A stretch of DNA of 23,084 bases. Source: CAUTVF01 sp963541805. Its GTDB lineage: Bacteria; Pseudomonadota; Alphaproteobacteria; Rs-D84; CASDRH01. The notes below the pieces were generated by a model. It had not been told where the DNA came from. It made no database searches and saw only the letters and a program-made list of their open reading frames with translations. The translations under genes and the position numbers were made by a program. The DNA lies in assembly GCA_963541805.1 (NCBI GenBank), contig CAUTVF010000009.1, positions 1 through 23,084 on the forward strand, written 5' to 3'. Position 1 is the stretch's first letter; each line of letters begins with the position of its first letter. Shown here piece after piece: positions 11,251 through 18,912 of the stretch.

Positions 11251-11787
11251 AAAATCGTTATTATTGAGCCATTTTATTGTTGGATATCCAGAGAATGATA
11301 AATTCCAAATATACCAAGCATACACCATCATTCCCGTTTTGAACTTTCCATCCGAACGGATAGTTTGTTCAAGAAGTGGATATCTTGTGAATACATATAC
11401 AGTTTCTAATTTTTTAAGAGAATAAATTGATTGGAATCTTTCAATTCCGTGTAAGTAATTGAGAGGAAGCAACATTGCAATTTTTGATTTTGAAACTTCA
11501 AATGCTTTAAGAATAAATTCTTTTGCCAATGAATATGGAGGATTTGTAATAATATTGTCGTAAGAGTTTGATTCATTTAAAAAATTAGTTTCAATATCGT
11601 ATGCAGTAACGTTAAATCCAAAATCATTTAAAACTTTAACAATTGCGCCGTCTCCGCAAGCGGGTTCGAGAATTTTGCCTTCGAAAATCTCATTTTGAAG
11701 TAACAATTCAGTAAGACTATATGGAGTTTGATAGAAATCTGATTTCGGCCTATTTTTATTTGAATTTAATGAAAAATTTTTACCCAT
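11224..11787 (-). CDS. DNA adenine-N6 methyltransferase-like protein
   Basis: This is a 187-residue protein. DFYQTP (17-22) starts the domain, motif I for S-adenosylmethionine is EPACGDGAI (41-49), the AYDIE acidic motif II follows at about 62-66, and the catalytic motif IV is NPPY (82-85). It would transfer a methyl group to adenine N6 in DNA. The protein is little more than the catalytic core, with a short C-terminal part (YPLLEQTIRSDGKF, then a Trp/Tyr-rich stretch) in place of a normal target-recognition domain. No restriction enzyme is adjacent, so an orphan anti-restriction or regulatory role fits. AAAGGATTTTAAATG precedes the start. Repeat locus 2 separates it from the gp14 gene. Confidence 0.87.
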   Translation of the reverse strand: MGKNFSLNSNKNRPKSDFYQTPYSLTELLLQNEIFEGKILEPACGDGAIVKVLNDFGFNVTAYDIETNFLNESNSYDNIITNPPYSLAKEFILKAFEVSKSKIAMLLPLNYLHGIERFQSIYSLKKLETVYVFTRYPLLEQTIRSDGKFKTGMMVYAWYIWNLSFSGYPTIKWLNNNDFVIKNSGKL

Positions 11788-11846
11788 TTAAAATCCTTTG
11801 ATTTTAATTATATTTTAAAAATGTTTAATTTTTAATTTTTAATTTT

Positions 11847-11963
11847 ACGATTTTAACCGAAGGTTTAGATTCGTAAATTCAAAAGCACTATACCAGAATT
11901 TTTTGTTTTTATTATATAAATTTATATAATAAAATAAATTTAATTTCCGGTCGCCTTAAATCG
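11847..11963. repeat. Composite intergenic repeat, locus 2 (short form)
   Basis: This locus carries only the ACGA...TCGT hairpin with AACC-GAA-GGTT (11847-11874) and the palindrome module (11884-11962); the promoter/leader and the TGC-TTC-GCA hairpin are absent. The palindrome here is perfect: TTTTATTATATAAA (11907-11920) and its complement (11921-11934). Downstream, TAGCC-GTC-GGCTA forms another triloop hairpin near 11980. The whole gene-free gap 11788-12034 is explained by these elements. Confidence 0.8.
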
Positions 11964-12034
11964 GCTTCAAAAAATTAGCCGTCGGCTAGACTTTTGAATT
12001 TTTAGATTTTTAAATTTTAATGCAATTTAAGATT

Positions 12035-12733
12035 TTAGAATCGGCCAAAAATATCATCCACTTTTAAATATTTTTCAGCATCAGAATCTTGGAGGTTTGT
12101 TTTTTCTGCTAATTCATTAAAATAACTATCCAAACTTTGGAGCATATCGGAGCCTTTTGGAATTTCCGATTTATTAATATCCAAATCATCGACTACCGGA
12201 TCTACTTTAAGTTCTTTTAATGATGCTTTATGAGGAATAAATTCTCTACAACTTATAAGAAAACATATTTTTTGAAGATTATTTAAAAAGCTTGTTGTCA
12301 TTCCCGGATTATCCAATGAAATATCAGTAATTTCAAAAATTCTACCAGATGGAACAACAACCAGTGAGCTAATTAATTTTTTGAAATTATCAGGATTTGT
12401 AAAATCAAAATCATTAACATAATTGAAGCTTTTTTGCATTAGTTGATACATTGAATTTTTAGCAATAAAAAAGTTTACAGTTGAATCACCTGGAATTCCG
12501 AATTGTGTTTGGAGTCTTTCGTATTCATCGTAAGCTTCGGAGTTTTCGGGAAGTGCATAGAAATCAAATACATTTTTTGAATCTGCTTTGAAGTGGCTGA
12601 AATCTCCGAATATTAAATCCTTGTTTAATTTTTCGGTTATAATAAGCTTTATTGGGGTTCCATATAACCGAATTAACTCCTCAGCTTGTTCTGACATTAA
12701 ATCAAATTCTTTTGCTCCAAAATTAAAATTCAT
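12035..12733 (-). CDS. Neck protein, T4 gp14 type
   Basis: This is a 232-residue protein (T4 gp14 has 256). DLIFGDF followed by the Tyr/Phe-rich stretch and FGIPGDSTVNFFIAKN parallels DLIFGED...FGMQVQDEVTLSI in gp14. LVVVPSGRIFEITDISLDNP parallels the GDLIYFP...LFEINWVEP segment; SCREFIPHKASL stands where KFIYSGEEINP does. gp14 with gp13 forms the neck that seals the head after packaging and accepts the tail. A late TATAAATA box lies about 20 nt ahead and ATAGGATTTGTAAATG is the ribosome site. The C-terminal 50 residues are acidic and variable. Confidence 0.78.
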   Translation of the reverse strand: MNFNFGAKEFDLMSEQAEELIRLYGTPIKLIITEKLNKDLIFGDFSHFKADSKNVFDFYALPENSEAYDEYERLQTQFGIPGDSTVNFFIAKNSMYQLMQKSFNYVNDFDFTNPDNFKKLISSLVVVPSGRIFEITDISLDNPGMTTSFLNNLQKICFLISCREFIPHKASLKELKVDPVVDDLDINKSEIPKGSDMLQSLDSYFNELAEKTNLQDSDAEKYLKVDDIFGRF

Positions 12734-12753
12734 TTACAAATCCTATTTTATGT

Positions 12754-12761
12754 TATTTATA
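12754..12761 (-). promoter_or_regulatory. T4-type late promoter box, TATAAATA, for the neck gene
   Basis: On the minus strand AATATAAATAACATAAAATAGG carries an exact TATAAATA, overlapping the stop codon of the upstream small gene. The arrangement is the same as at 2602. Confidence 0.75.
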
Positions 12762-12981
12762 TTAAAATAGTAACGTTTGAATCATTTTGGATGTCATCAA
12801 AATCAATATTTTTAGTATCAGAATATTGCAAAAATTTAATACTGTTACATTTAACAACTTTTACTTCTCGCGTCAATAGTATAAAGTGACAATATAGGTA
12901 AAGTGCTTTAATTTTGGAATCAAATTCAATAATTTTAGTTAAATCATTAATTTTATAAACTAAAAAATATCGGTCAAACAT
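12757..12981 (-). CDS. Small hypothetical protein
   Basis: This is a 74-residue protein of unknown function. Its ATG shares a base with the stop of the preceding gene (TAATG), indicating re-initiation, and TTGGATTT serves as ribosome site. The product opens MFDRYFLVYKINDLTKI and is beta-rich with one central hydrophobic stretch (ALYLYCHFILL) too short and interrupted to be a confident membrane helix. It is last of a four-gene early-type run starting at 13767. Confidence 0.7.
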   Translation of the reverse strand: MFDRYFLVYKINDLTKIIEFDSKIKALYLYCHFILLTREVKVVKCNSIKFLQYSDTKNIDFDDIQNDSNVTILI

Positions 12982-13187
12982 TATAAATCCAATATTTTAA
13001 TTGTTGAATCAAGTTCTTTTAATCTTTTTTCAAGTATTTTCTTTATTTCTCGATCTCGGCACTTTGTAATATCAATGGATAGCTGATCATAATAATTATA
13101 AAATTCTCCTTTTACACATCCAAATACAGTTTCATATGCGGAAATTTTTGATTTTAAATCATTAATAATATCGAAAAAATCATTCAT
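12981..13187 (-). CDS. Small helical hypothetical protein
   Basis: This is a 68-residue protein of unknown function, highly charged. FFDIINDLKSKISAYE and CRDREIKKILEKRLKELDST predict two helices, the second amphipathic and possibly a coiled coil. AAAGGATTTCAAAATG precedes the start. It is coupled to the downstream gene by a one-base overlap. No motif is recognised. Confidence 0.75.
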   Translation of the reverse strand: MNDFFDIINDLKSKISAYETVFGCVKGEFYNYYDQLSIDITKCRDREIKKILEKRLKELDSTIKILDL

Positions 13188-13198
13188 TTTGAAATCCT

Positions 13199-13441
13199 TT
13201 AAATTATTAAATAATTGGAAATTTTAATTACTTCAAATTTATCATTAGAAATTTCTTTGCATTCAATATCAACGCAAACTGCATTTTTCAAAATTTCATA
13301 TAATTTATCCGGTGCATTTTCAAAAAATACTGGATACAAATGCTCAAAAAACACTGATATACTTGATTCTCTTTTATGAATTTTTATTATTTTATCTTTT
13401 ATAAAATCAGTCGAATTTTCATAATTTAATGTTAGTTCCAT
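13199..13441 (-). CDS. Small hypothetical protein
   Basis: This is an 80-residue protein of unknown function with a purine-rich ribosome site (GAGGGGATT) unlike the usual AAAGGATTT. The layout resembles the 13471 product: a short N-terminal strand, a (F/E)IVK/FIKDKI-like segment, a beta hairpin (KRESSISVFF), a helix with N-x-P-x-K, and a closing strand FEVIKISNYL. It may be a distant paralog of that gene. No membrane segment is visible. Confidence 0.75.
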   Translation of the reverse strand: MELTLNYENSTDFIKDKIIKIHKRESSISVFFEHLYPVFFENAPDKLYEILKNAVCVDIECKEISNDKFEVIKISNYLII

Positions 13442-13461
13442 ATTTTAATCCCCTCAATAAT

Positions 13462-13482
13462 AAGAGTCTTTTAAAGACTCTT
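13462..13482. terminator. Near-palindrome at the stop of the 13471 gene
   Basis: AAGAGTCTTT (13462-13471) and AAAGACTCTT (13473-13482) are perfectly complementary around one base and include the stop codon of the 13471 gene. A short T-run follows on the plus strand only, so on the minus strand it may act as an attenuator or mRNA-stability element between two genes. Confidence 0.4.
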
Positions 13483-13767
13483 TTCGATTTCAATAATTGT
13501 TTTTAGATTTACTCGCATTCTTTCAATTTCATATTGATTATTGCTATTATATTTCTTTTCAATTTCAACAAAATCGTTATCTTCTACGGAAGCAAGCGAA
13601 TCAAAAATCTTATTCCTTCTGATGGGATCGCTTTCAATAAAACGATATGAATACGAAGTATTTCCGGTCTTTATATCGAGAATAATTTCATTCTCATAAA
13701 TTTCGACGTGAAAAATTTCACCTTTTACAATTTCCTTGGAACTTGGCGCTGTCATAAGTAATTTCAT
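13471..13767 (-). CDS. Small hypothetical protein
   Basis: This is a 98-residue protein of unknown function and the first gene after the promoter at 13793. AAAGGATTTGAAATG precedes it. It is beta-rich in the first half (KGEIFHVEIYENEIILDIKT), with a central SDPIRRNKIFDSL helix, and ends YEIERMRVNLKTIIEIEKSL. No motif is recognised; a weak similarity in plan to the 13199 product suggests a duplication. Confidence 0.8.
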   Translation of the reverse strand: MKLLMTAPSSKEIVKGEIFHVEIYENEIILDIKTGNTSYSYRFIESDPIRRNKIFDSLASVEDNDFVEIEKKYNSNNQYEIERMRVNLKTIIEIEKSL

Positions 13768-13792
13768 TTCAAATCCTTTCTCTTTTGATTTA

Positions 13793-13825
13793 ATTATATA
13801 ATAATAAAACTTAAACTTTAATTAA
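13793..13825 (-). promoter_or_regulatory. Early-type promoter for the 13767-12757 genes
   Basis: On the minus strand AAAGTTTAAGTTTTATTAT precedes TATAAT (13798-13793), then TAAATCAAAAGAG and AAAGGATTTGAAATG. The upstream part lies in the 3' end of the 13818 gene. Confidence 0.55.
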
Positions 13826-14039
13826 AATCTGAAAATAATGATTCTTTTCTAACATTAAACTCGGCTTTTGAATCAGTTTGCAAATATTTTACAAGGGCTT
13901 CAGCTTCTTTTAATCCTTCTGGAGTTGCTGGATAAAATCCTCTTGTAATTCTTCTGAATCCGATAAATTCGTCATCAGAATCATAAATTGATTCAACCTC
14001 ACTTACAACATAAAACTCAGAAACATTAAATAGTTTCAT
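13818..14039 (-). CDS. Small hypothetical protein
   Basis: This is a 73-residue protein of unknown function. The ribosome site is AAAGGATGTCAAATG. It is acidic, with an N-terminal strand-turn-strand (KLFNVSEFYVVSEVESIYDS) and an amphipathic helix GLKEAEALVKYLQT in the second half. No membrane segment or catalytic motif is visible. It has its own promoter at 14070 and a promoter for the next genes overlaps its 3' end. Confidence 0.78.
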   Translation of the reverse strand: MKLFNVSEFYVVSEVESIYDSDDEFIGFRRITRGFYPATPEGLKEAEALVKYLQTDSKAEFNVRKESLFSDFN

Positions 14040-14069
14040 TTGACATCCTTTCTCTTGTTTTATGATTGT

Positions 14070-14102
14070 ATTATATACTTTTTAAACTTAAAAATCACTT
14101 AC
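14070..14102 (-). promoter_or_regulatory. Early-type promoter downstream of the portal gene
   Basis: On the minus strand AAGTGATTTTTAAGTTTAAA is followed by AAG, TATATAAT (-10 at 14075-14070) and ACAATCATAAAACAAGAG. The AAGTGATTTTTAAGT block equals that of the tRNA promoters. Confidence 0.65.
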
Positions 14103-14128
14103 TTTTTGTTAATTTTAAATATAAAAAT

Positions 14129-15730
14129 TTAAAAATTACTATATGGATCTACTTCATTTGGATCAGGATAAAAATTCTTATAAAGTGGATTTTTCTTTTC
14201 CTTATTGAGTTGTTCTAGCAATTCCTTAATTTCTGTATCAGAATAATTAAAGATTTCTTTATATAACATTTCAACTGGCAAAACTTGACCTGCAAAATCT
14301 TTTGCTTGACTAAAACTGTCAATTCTCCTTAAGAATACGGATAGCTTCAATTTTTCAAAAAATTGATTTTCGCCGTCCCAATATATTGTAATATTTGGCT
14401 TTATTAGATTAAAGTCTGCTTCAGAAATTGTATTTGAACAAACTAATTCTCTTTTAAGAATATGCATAAAGAATTCAGTGTAGACGGTTCGAAGTCTTTG
14501 GATTCTCATAAAAAATCGAAGCTCTTCTCGATTTATTTCGTCTTTTCCGTCAACTGCTGCAGATCCATTATCTCCGCCGTTTTCAGTTTGATTTTGAATA
14601 TAACTTGTTGGAACCTTCATCGATCTATATAGCTTGTTGAGCATATACATAAGATCTCGAAGCTCTCCGAGATTTCCAGTTTCGTCGAGAACATCGACAC
14701 TAACGCCTTTTTCACCACTCATATTACCAAACCAATAATCTTCGACCATACTTGTAATATGCTGATTATCAGTTACTTCGCCGGTTTCTGCATTATACTT
14801 TTTCTTATATTTAAAAGTATTCATAATTTTTTGCATATATGCTTCGGCCGAACTTTTACTCATATCAGAAACATCGACATTAAATATTCTGCGCGAAACT
14901 GATCTTGAGAATCTTAGCGGGACGAGCAAATCCTCTAAAACTTGCAGAACATTCGCATCTTTTATTGCATCTTCGAGATAGCTGAGAATTAGTCCTTCTT
15001 GAGAATAAAGACCAAAATCTTGATGAACAATCTCCTCAATATTATATTCCAAATAATCTTTATCGTGGATGCCATCATCTTTAGTAATTTTATTAGCAAC
15101 TCTTGGGAATCTCATTTGCCAAATCTGCTTCGCAACAGCATTATTAGCTCCAATTGATTGATTTCCAAACCAGCCGGTATAATATCCGTCCCAATATTTG
15201 TATGTTTCTGATTCAATATCAAAAACTAAATATCTCGGATCCAAAAATGAAATTCCTTTTATTCCAGTTTTATCATAATCTAAATACACATTCATTTGGC
15301 CGTCAATATAGGCATCGCGAACAAAGAAATAAAGATTTTTTTGAGGATTAAAAAGCTTCATAATTTTTTTAAAAGCTTTTTGAACAGCATTTATAATTTC
15401 AGGTGATTCGATATCAACTTTTACTTTAAGGGGTTCCGGAGCATCATCAGTATATGTAATTTCATCAATAATTTCCGATAATGCCGACATAACAGCCGAA
15501 TTTCTTGCAATTTTTCGATATACATCAATTTTTGCTGCTTGTTGAGCTGCTAGATCAATTTGAGATTGATAATTATAAGTAGAATTACCATCAAAAAATG
15601 CCTGATAATTGAAATTAAATTCATCCGCTGTCATATCTTTTCGAATATGGCCGAGAGGTTTATCCGGGGTTTTGAGGTAATCCTGAGGTTGCTTTATAAA
15701 AAGTTTTTTAAGTTTTTCTGTTAATAACAT
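14129..15730 (-). CDS. Portal vertex protein, T4 gp20 type
   Basis: This is a 533-residue protein (T4 gp20 has 524). Diagnostic stretches are ARNSAVMSALSEIIDEIT near the N-terminus, FGLYSQEGLILSYLEDAIK, the clip/stem region SRSVSRRIFNVDVSDM followed by MQKIMNTFKYKKKYNAETGE, VEDYWFGN, and MLNKLYRSMKVPTSYI, all in the order seen in gp20. It forms the dodecameric ring at one head vertex through which the gp17 terminase packages DNA and to which the neck binds. The ribosome site is GGATTTTATTAATG with a late AATAAATA box about 20 nt before it. No prohead protease, scaffold or major capsid gene is in the window, so the head module is incomplete here. Confidence 0.95.
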   Translation of the reverse strand: MLLTEKLKKLFIKQPQDYLKTPDKPLGHIRKDMTADEFNFNYQAFFDGNSTYNYQSQIDLAAQQAAKIDVYRKIARNSAVMSALSEIIDEITYTDDAPEPLKVKVDIESPEIINAVQKAFKKIMKLFNPQKNLYFFVRDAYIDGQMNVYLDYDKTGIKGISFLDPRYLVFDIESETYKYWDGYYTGWFGNQSIGANNAVAKQIWQMRFPRVANKITKDDGIHDKDYLEYNIEEIVHQDFGLYSQEGLILSYLEDAIKDANVLQVLEDLLVPLRFSRSVSRRIFNVDVSDMSKSSAEAYMQKIMNTFKYKKKYNAETGEVTDNQHITSMVEDYWFGNMSGEKGVSVDVLDETGNLGELRDLMYMLNKLYRSMKVPTSYIQNQTENGGDNGSAAVDGKDEINREELRFFMRIQRLRTVYTEFFMHILKRELVCSNTISEADFNLIKPNITIYWDGENQFFEKLKLSVFLRRIDSFSQAKDFAGQVLPVEMLYKEIFNYSDTEIKELLEQLNKEKKNPLYKNFYPDPNEVDPYSNF

Positions 15731-15751
15731 TAATAAAATCCATTTTTCTAT

Positions 15752-15759
15752 TATTTATT
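15752..15759 (-). promoter_or_regulatory. Late promoter box, AATAAATA, for the portal gene
   Basis: On the minus strand AAATAAATAATAGAAAAATGG precedes the start. The sequence AAATAAATAATAGAAAAA recurs exactly before the tape-measure gene (22825-22818). Confidence 0.65.
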
Positions 15760-15774
15760 TAATTTAAAAATATA

Positions 15775-16017
15775 CTATTTAAAAATATCAAAATAAAATA
15801 ATAGATTTGTATTTTTAATAATGTTTAAATTCAAAATTAATGATTCATTTTCAAAATTTACAATTAATTTATTATTTTCAATTTTGACTTTTATATAGTC
15901 ATCATAATTATACGGATGTTTTGATTTAAAATTTAAAAATTCCGGATCTTTTATAAGATCCGAAAGTTCGCGAATTCCCGTCCTATAAAGATATTCAAAA
16001 TACTGAACGTGTGTCAT
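15775..16017 (-). CDS. Small hypothetical protein
   Basis: This is an 80-residue protein of unknown function, overlapping the upstream gene by 23 nt. TTGGATT is the ribosome site within that gene. It opens HVQYFEYLYRTGIRELSDLI, with an aromatic helix, followed by Asn-rich strands (VKIENNKLIVNFENESLIL). No membrane or catalytic motif is visible. It ends just before the late box of the portal gene. Confidence 0.72.
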   Translation of the reverse strand: MTHVQYFEYLYRTGIRELSDLIKDPEFLNFKSKHPYNYDDYIKVKIENNKLIVNFENESLILNLNIIKNTNLLFYFDIFK

Positions 16018-16309
16018 TTATGCAATCCAAATAGTTTTCAAATTCTGAATCGTTACCTAAAATGCGTCTATTTACAATTAAATCATCAAAAACTCCAATT
16101 TCACATTTGACTACAAATAAATTACCTGGGAACTCAAATGAAAGAAACTTTGAATTTGAATTTGATTTCTTAAGAAAATTATAAAATTTTGTTTCATTTT
16201 CTGACATTTCGAATCCGGAATTTACAAAAGCTTCATAAAGCCTTTTATATCTTTCTGCAATTAACTTCTGAAATTTATAATAGTCCTCACATAATTTTTT
16301 GTAATTCAT
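15995..16309 (-). CDS. Small hypothetical protein
   Basis: This is a 104-residue protein of unknown function. AAAGGATTGTAAAATG precedes the start. The first half is a charged, aromatic helix (YKKLCEDYYKFQKLIAERYK); the second has strands FLSFEFPGNLFVVKCEIG and an acidic end. It could be a helical regulator or inhibitor, but nothing specific is recognised. Confidence 0.75.
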   Translation of the reverse strand: MNYKKLCEDYYKFQKLIAERYKRLYEAFVNSGFEMSENETKFYNFLKKSNSNSKFLSFEFPGNLFVVKCEIGVFDDLIVNRRILGNDSEFENYLDCINDTRSVF

Positions 16310-16400
16310 TTTACAATCCTTTCTTATTTGTAATATTCAAAAACAAAATCACTAAATGCAATTTCGCAATTTATTGAATACCATTTATAATATTCAAAAA

Positions 16401-16901
16401 CTACGAAAAAATTAGTTTTCTAACAATTTCTAATATTGTTGCGTCAATTGTTGACGAATCCAGTTTTGGATCATATTCAAATTCCAATTTACCTATTTTT
16501 TGTTTAGTAAAATTATCTGGAATACAATCCCTATATACTTGAATTCTAATTTGGTCAATCTTTTTGTCATTTATTGTAACTTCAAAAAAGCAATACGGAT
16601 TTCCAGGCAATTTATTGATTGTTTCACACAATTTTTTAATTTTTGCTTTTAAAAAATCGTTTGTTTCATTGAAAACTTTCATAAATTCGGATACTTTTTC
16701 TGTGCTACAATAATCAAAATAAAATCCATTTATGTTTATTTTATCCGCACTATACTGAACTGGTGAAATTCCGTATAGATAAAAAATAAACGGGTCTTTT
16801 TCGCTGCACTCAGAATGCCACGTTCCTCTACCACTGACAATTTGGATTCCATATTTTTGAGCTAAATCAAAAATACCATTAATTTCATTTTCGATGTTCA
16901 T
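16401..16901 (-). CDS. Hypothetical protein, 166 residues
   Basis: The function is unknown. The ribosome site is AAAGGATATTTCAATG. The N-terminus IFDLAQKYGIQIVSGRGTWH is followed by FYLYGISPVQYSADKININ, a helical middle (FLKAKIKKLCETINKL) and strands CFFEVTINDK and IRIQVYRDC. Five cysteines are spread without a metal-site spacing. It is transcribed from an early-type promoter at 16928 and, further up, from the repeat-borne promoter at 17037. It heads the run of three small genes upstream of the portal. Confidence 0.8.
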   Translation of the reverse strand: MNIENEINGIFDLAQKYGIQIVSGRGTWHSECSEKDPFIFYLYGISPVQYSADKININGFYFDYCSTEKVSEFMKVFNETNDFLKAKIKKLCETINKLPGNPYCFFEVTINDKKIDQIRIQVYRDCIPDNFTKQKIGKLEFEYDPKLDSSTIDATILEIVRKLIFS

Positions 16902-16927
16902 TGAAATATCCTTTCTTTTTTATTAAG

Positions 16928-16962
16928 ATTATATAATATTAAAACTGAATTTTCACGTAATT
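16928..16962 (-). promoter_or_regulatory. Early-type promoter for the 16901-15775 genes
   Basis: On the minus strand ACGTGAAAATTCAGTTTTAA is followed by TAT, TATAAT (16933-16928) and CTTAATAAAAAAG, then AAAGGATATTTCAATG. Confidence 0.65.
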
Positions 16963-16964
16963 TA

Positions 16965-17342
16965 AACTGCGATTTAAATTATTAAAAATGAGTATACGAA
17001 TAGCATCCAAAATTTATTTTGATCTCTTTTTATTTAATTATAATACAAAGTTGTTTAAAAAATTAATAATTTAACATTTGGATGTAAATTGATTTAGATT
17101 TTGCAAAATGCAAAAAATTACTAATTTTATGCTTCGCATTATAAAAGTTAATTTTTGAAATTTTTAAACGGGAATTTTAAATTTTTACGATTTATTAACC
17201 GAAGGTTTGGATTCGTTAATTTTTGAGCACCATACGAGAAAATTTATTTTTATTATATAATATATAATAAAATAAATTTAAATTCCGGTTGCCTTCAAAA
17301 TTACGCTTATAACATTTCGATGTAAAAATCGTAAAAATTAAT
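16965..17342. repeat. Composite intergenic repeat, locus 3 (full form)
   Basis: This locus carries AATTTAAA...TTTAAATT and the leader (16990-17026), -10 TATAAT (17042-17037), the hairpin ATGC-TTC-GCAT (17129-17139), the ACGA...TCGT hairpin with AACC-GAA-GGTT (17187-17216), the palindrome module (17224-17293) with its perfect-arm core at 17248-17272, and a terminal ACATTTCGATGTAAAAATCG stretch also found at 7265-7290. It accounts for the gap between the gp53-like gene and the 16901 gene. Nothing coding is seen. Confidence 0.82.
16990..17042 (-). promoter_or_regulatory. Repeat-borne promoter and leader, copy 3
   Basis: On the minus strand TATAATTAAATAAAAAGAG leads to GATCAAAATAAATTTTGGAT and GCTATTCGTATACTC. 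It is the most diverged leader copy; the GGAGG core has become GGATG. Confidence 0.6.
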
Positions 17343-17820
17343 AATTGTATTTTATAAATCTTACAAGCTTTAAAAATTGATCTTTTGGAAGATATCTCCA
17401 AAGTTTCTTAAAATCCTGAGTTTCTATTTTTTCAGTTAATTTTTGCTGCTTATAATTTTCAATAAAAGCTTCAGATAAATTGCCTTGATAGGGATGAGTA
17501 GGATTATAAAAATATTCGGCATTTTCTGAATCAACAATATCATTTAGAGTATCAATACTATATGTATTATCAAATATTTTATCTTTATAATTTAAAATTT
17601 GTAAAAAATCCCAATAATCAACAGATTCATATAAGTTATTTGCCAAAACTTCAACAAATTGTCCTTCTATCATTGATCCTACTTTAAAATCAACATTATA
17701 ATTGTCAATATCATAAAGTTTTTCGGGATTTAATGTTTTATAATCAACAACTTTAACATCTCCGAAATCTTCAAATTCATAACTATTATAACTATTTGAT
17801 AGATAATTTGGGAATGCCAT
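17338..17820 (-). CDS. Baseplate wedge protein, probable T4 gp53 type
   Basis: This is a 160-residue protein. VEVLANNLYESVDYWDFLQI (about 55-75) matches the hallmark of gp53, ELANAIYGNPQLYWVLLMCN, where an aromatic helix packs into the wedge. The N-terminal YNSYEFEDFG and the C-terminal amphipathic helix (FKKLWRYLPKDQFLKLVRFI) fit a baseplate component, slightly shorter than T4 gp53 (196). AAAGGATTTAAAATTATG precedes the start, 14 nt after the gp48-like gene, so it is the third cistron of the tail operon. In T4, gp53 lies elsewhere, so its linkage to gp48 is a rearrangement relative to T4. The match rests on one motif plus context. Confidence 0.62.
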   Translation of the reverse strand: MAFPNYLSNSYNSYEFEDFGDVKVVDYKTLNPEKLYDIDNYNVDFKVGSMIEGQFVEVLANNLYESVDYWDFLQILNYKDKIFDNTYSIDTLNDIVDSENAEYFYNPTHPYQGNLSEAFIENYKQQKLTEKIETQDFKKLWRYLPKDQFLKLVRFIKYNY

Positions 17821-17833
17821 AATTTTAAATCCT

Positions 17834-18910
17834 TTAAAATTTAAATTTTTTCGCTTGTTTGCTTAGCCAGCCTCCGGCTAAACTTGCCATTTTATTAGGA
17901 ATAGAACTTGCAACGGTTGAAGCGCTTGTTGATCCAGTATTTGTTGTCAATGCATAATCCTGATTATATTTTGATCTAAATTCTTTGCATTCTATGTCGA
18001 GTGTAACTTTTTTAAAGAATCCATCCTGATAAATTCCAACGGTATTTCCGGAATTATAATCTAATTTTACTCCAGTAATTACAACGACTCCGGCACTTAT
18101 TAATGCATCTAAATATGGATTGCTAAAAGTAATTTTACATCTTGCTGGACTTTGAATAAAGAATCCTCCGCCTGCGGAATTTCCGGAACTTAATTTTTTA
18201 AAAATATAAATAATAGTTGTTATTATTTTTGCTTCTTCTTGATTTCTCGGGATCATTGAATATGAAAATGTAAATGATCTTGGTTCTGAGCTCGTAAATT
18301 GCTGCCAATATAATTTATCAACCGTTGGTGTAGTTGGGGCATATTCGCGTGCACTAAAATTACCTTTTGAAGTTTTCTGTCCATAAATTTGAATTCCGTT
18401 TGCAACTGCGCCTCCAGTTGTATTTGCAAGGCCGTTCGCAAGTTGTCCCAAAAAGTTATCTTCGGCAACTGATTTTTGATTCCAGTTATGAGTTTGTGCA
18501 TCCGATAGTTGATTTGGAAGCGGCAAATTAATTGAGCATAAATAATTTACTTTATCCCAACTAAACGTCGATCCTCCAGACCCAACCTCATCACCTTTAA
18601 AAAAATTACCAATTGATTTAAAAATATCACCAATATCATCAAATGAGCTAACTGAATTATTCCATCTTGTTTTGACATCGCCAACAATTTTATCCCAAGT
18701 ATCATTTGGATCAAAAAAGTTATATGTCATATATCTTAAATTATTAACAGAATTATCGGAATCTTTTGAATTAACTAAATCAACTGGATATGTTAAGATA
18801 GAATTCTTAAGATTTCCAAATCCTAAAGAATCTTCGGATTTTAAAAGTCGGCCTAAACTTCCGATTGACCCAATTATATTATAATCATCTTTTGTTGTTT
18901 CGTCTGCCAT
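17834..18910 (-). CDS. Baseplate tail-tube cap protein, T4 gp48 type
   Basis: This is a 358-residue protein (T4 gp48 has 364). LRYMTYNFFDPND corresponds to LLFTAYNMSSRDS of gp48. SINLPLPNQLSDAQTHNWNQ corresponds to the I-LP segment, and RSFTFSYSMIPRNQEEAKII to VFTWDLTPRSTEDLMAII, followed by IIYIFKKL. A final KKVTLDIECKEFRS matches FTLEITMREI. gp48 with gp54 forms the platform on the hub from which the tail tube polymerises. It directly follows the tape-measure gene, as gene 48 follows 29 in T4. The start ATG is 3 nt past the tape-measure stop, with TAGGATTTTAATAATG. The N-terminal 100 residues are Gly/Ser/Asp-rich. Confidence 0.78.
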   Translation of the reverse strand: MADETTKDDYNIIGSIGSLGRLLKSEDSLGFGNLKNSILTYPVDLVNSKDSDNSVNNLRYMTYNFFDPNDTWDKIVGDVKTRWNNSVSSFDDIGDIFKSIGNFFKGDEVGSGGSTFSWDKVNYLCSINLPLPNQLSDAQTHNWNQKSVAEDNFLGQLANGLANTTGGAVANGIQIYGQKTSKGNFSAREYAPTTPTVDKLYWQQFTSSEPRSFTFSYSMIPRNQEEAKIITTIIYIFKKLSSGNSAGGGFFIQSPARCKITFSNPYLDALISAGVVVITGVKLDYNSGNTVGIYQDGFFKKVTLDIECKEFRSKYNQDYALTTNTGSTSASTVASSIPNKMASLAGGWLSKQAKKFKF

Positions 18911-18912
18911 TA

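Noticed and set aside
16305..16403. Open frame without start between the 15995 and 16401 genes, with VFEYYK appearing twice because of a direct repeat (TTTTTGAATATTA).
   Set aside because: No start codon, a stop a few codons upstream and no ribosome site. It may be a short duplication or gene remnant, but evidence is too thin to annotate.
18253..18501. 82-codon minus frame inside the gp48-like gene.
   Set aside because: It is an alternative frame within a well-supported structural gene, with no ribosome site.
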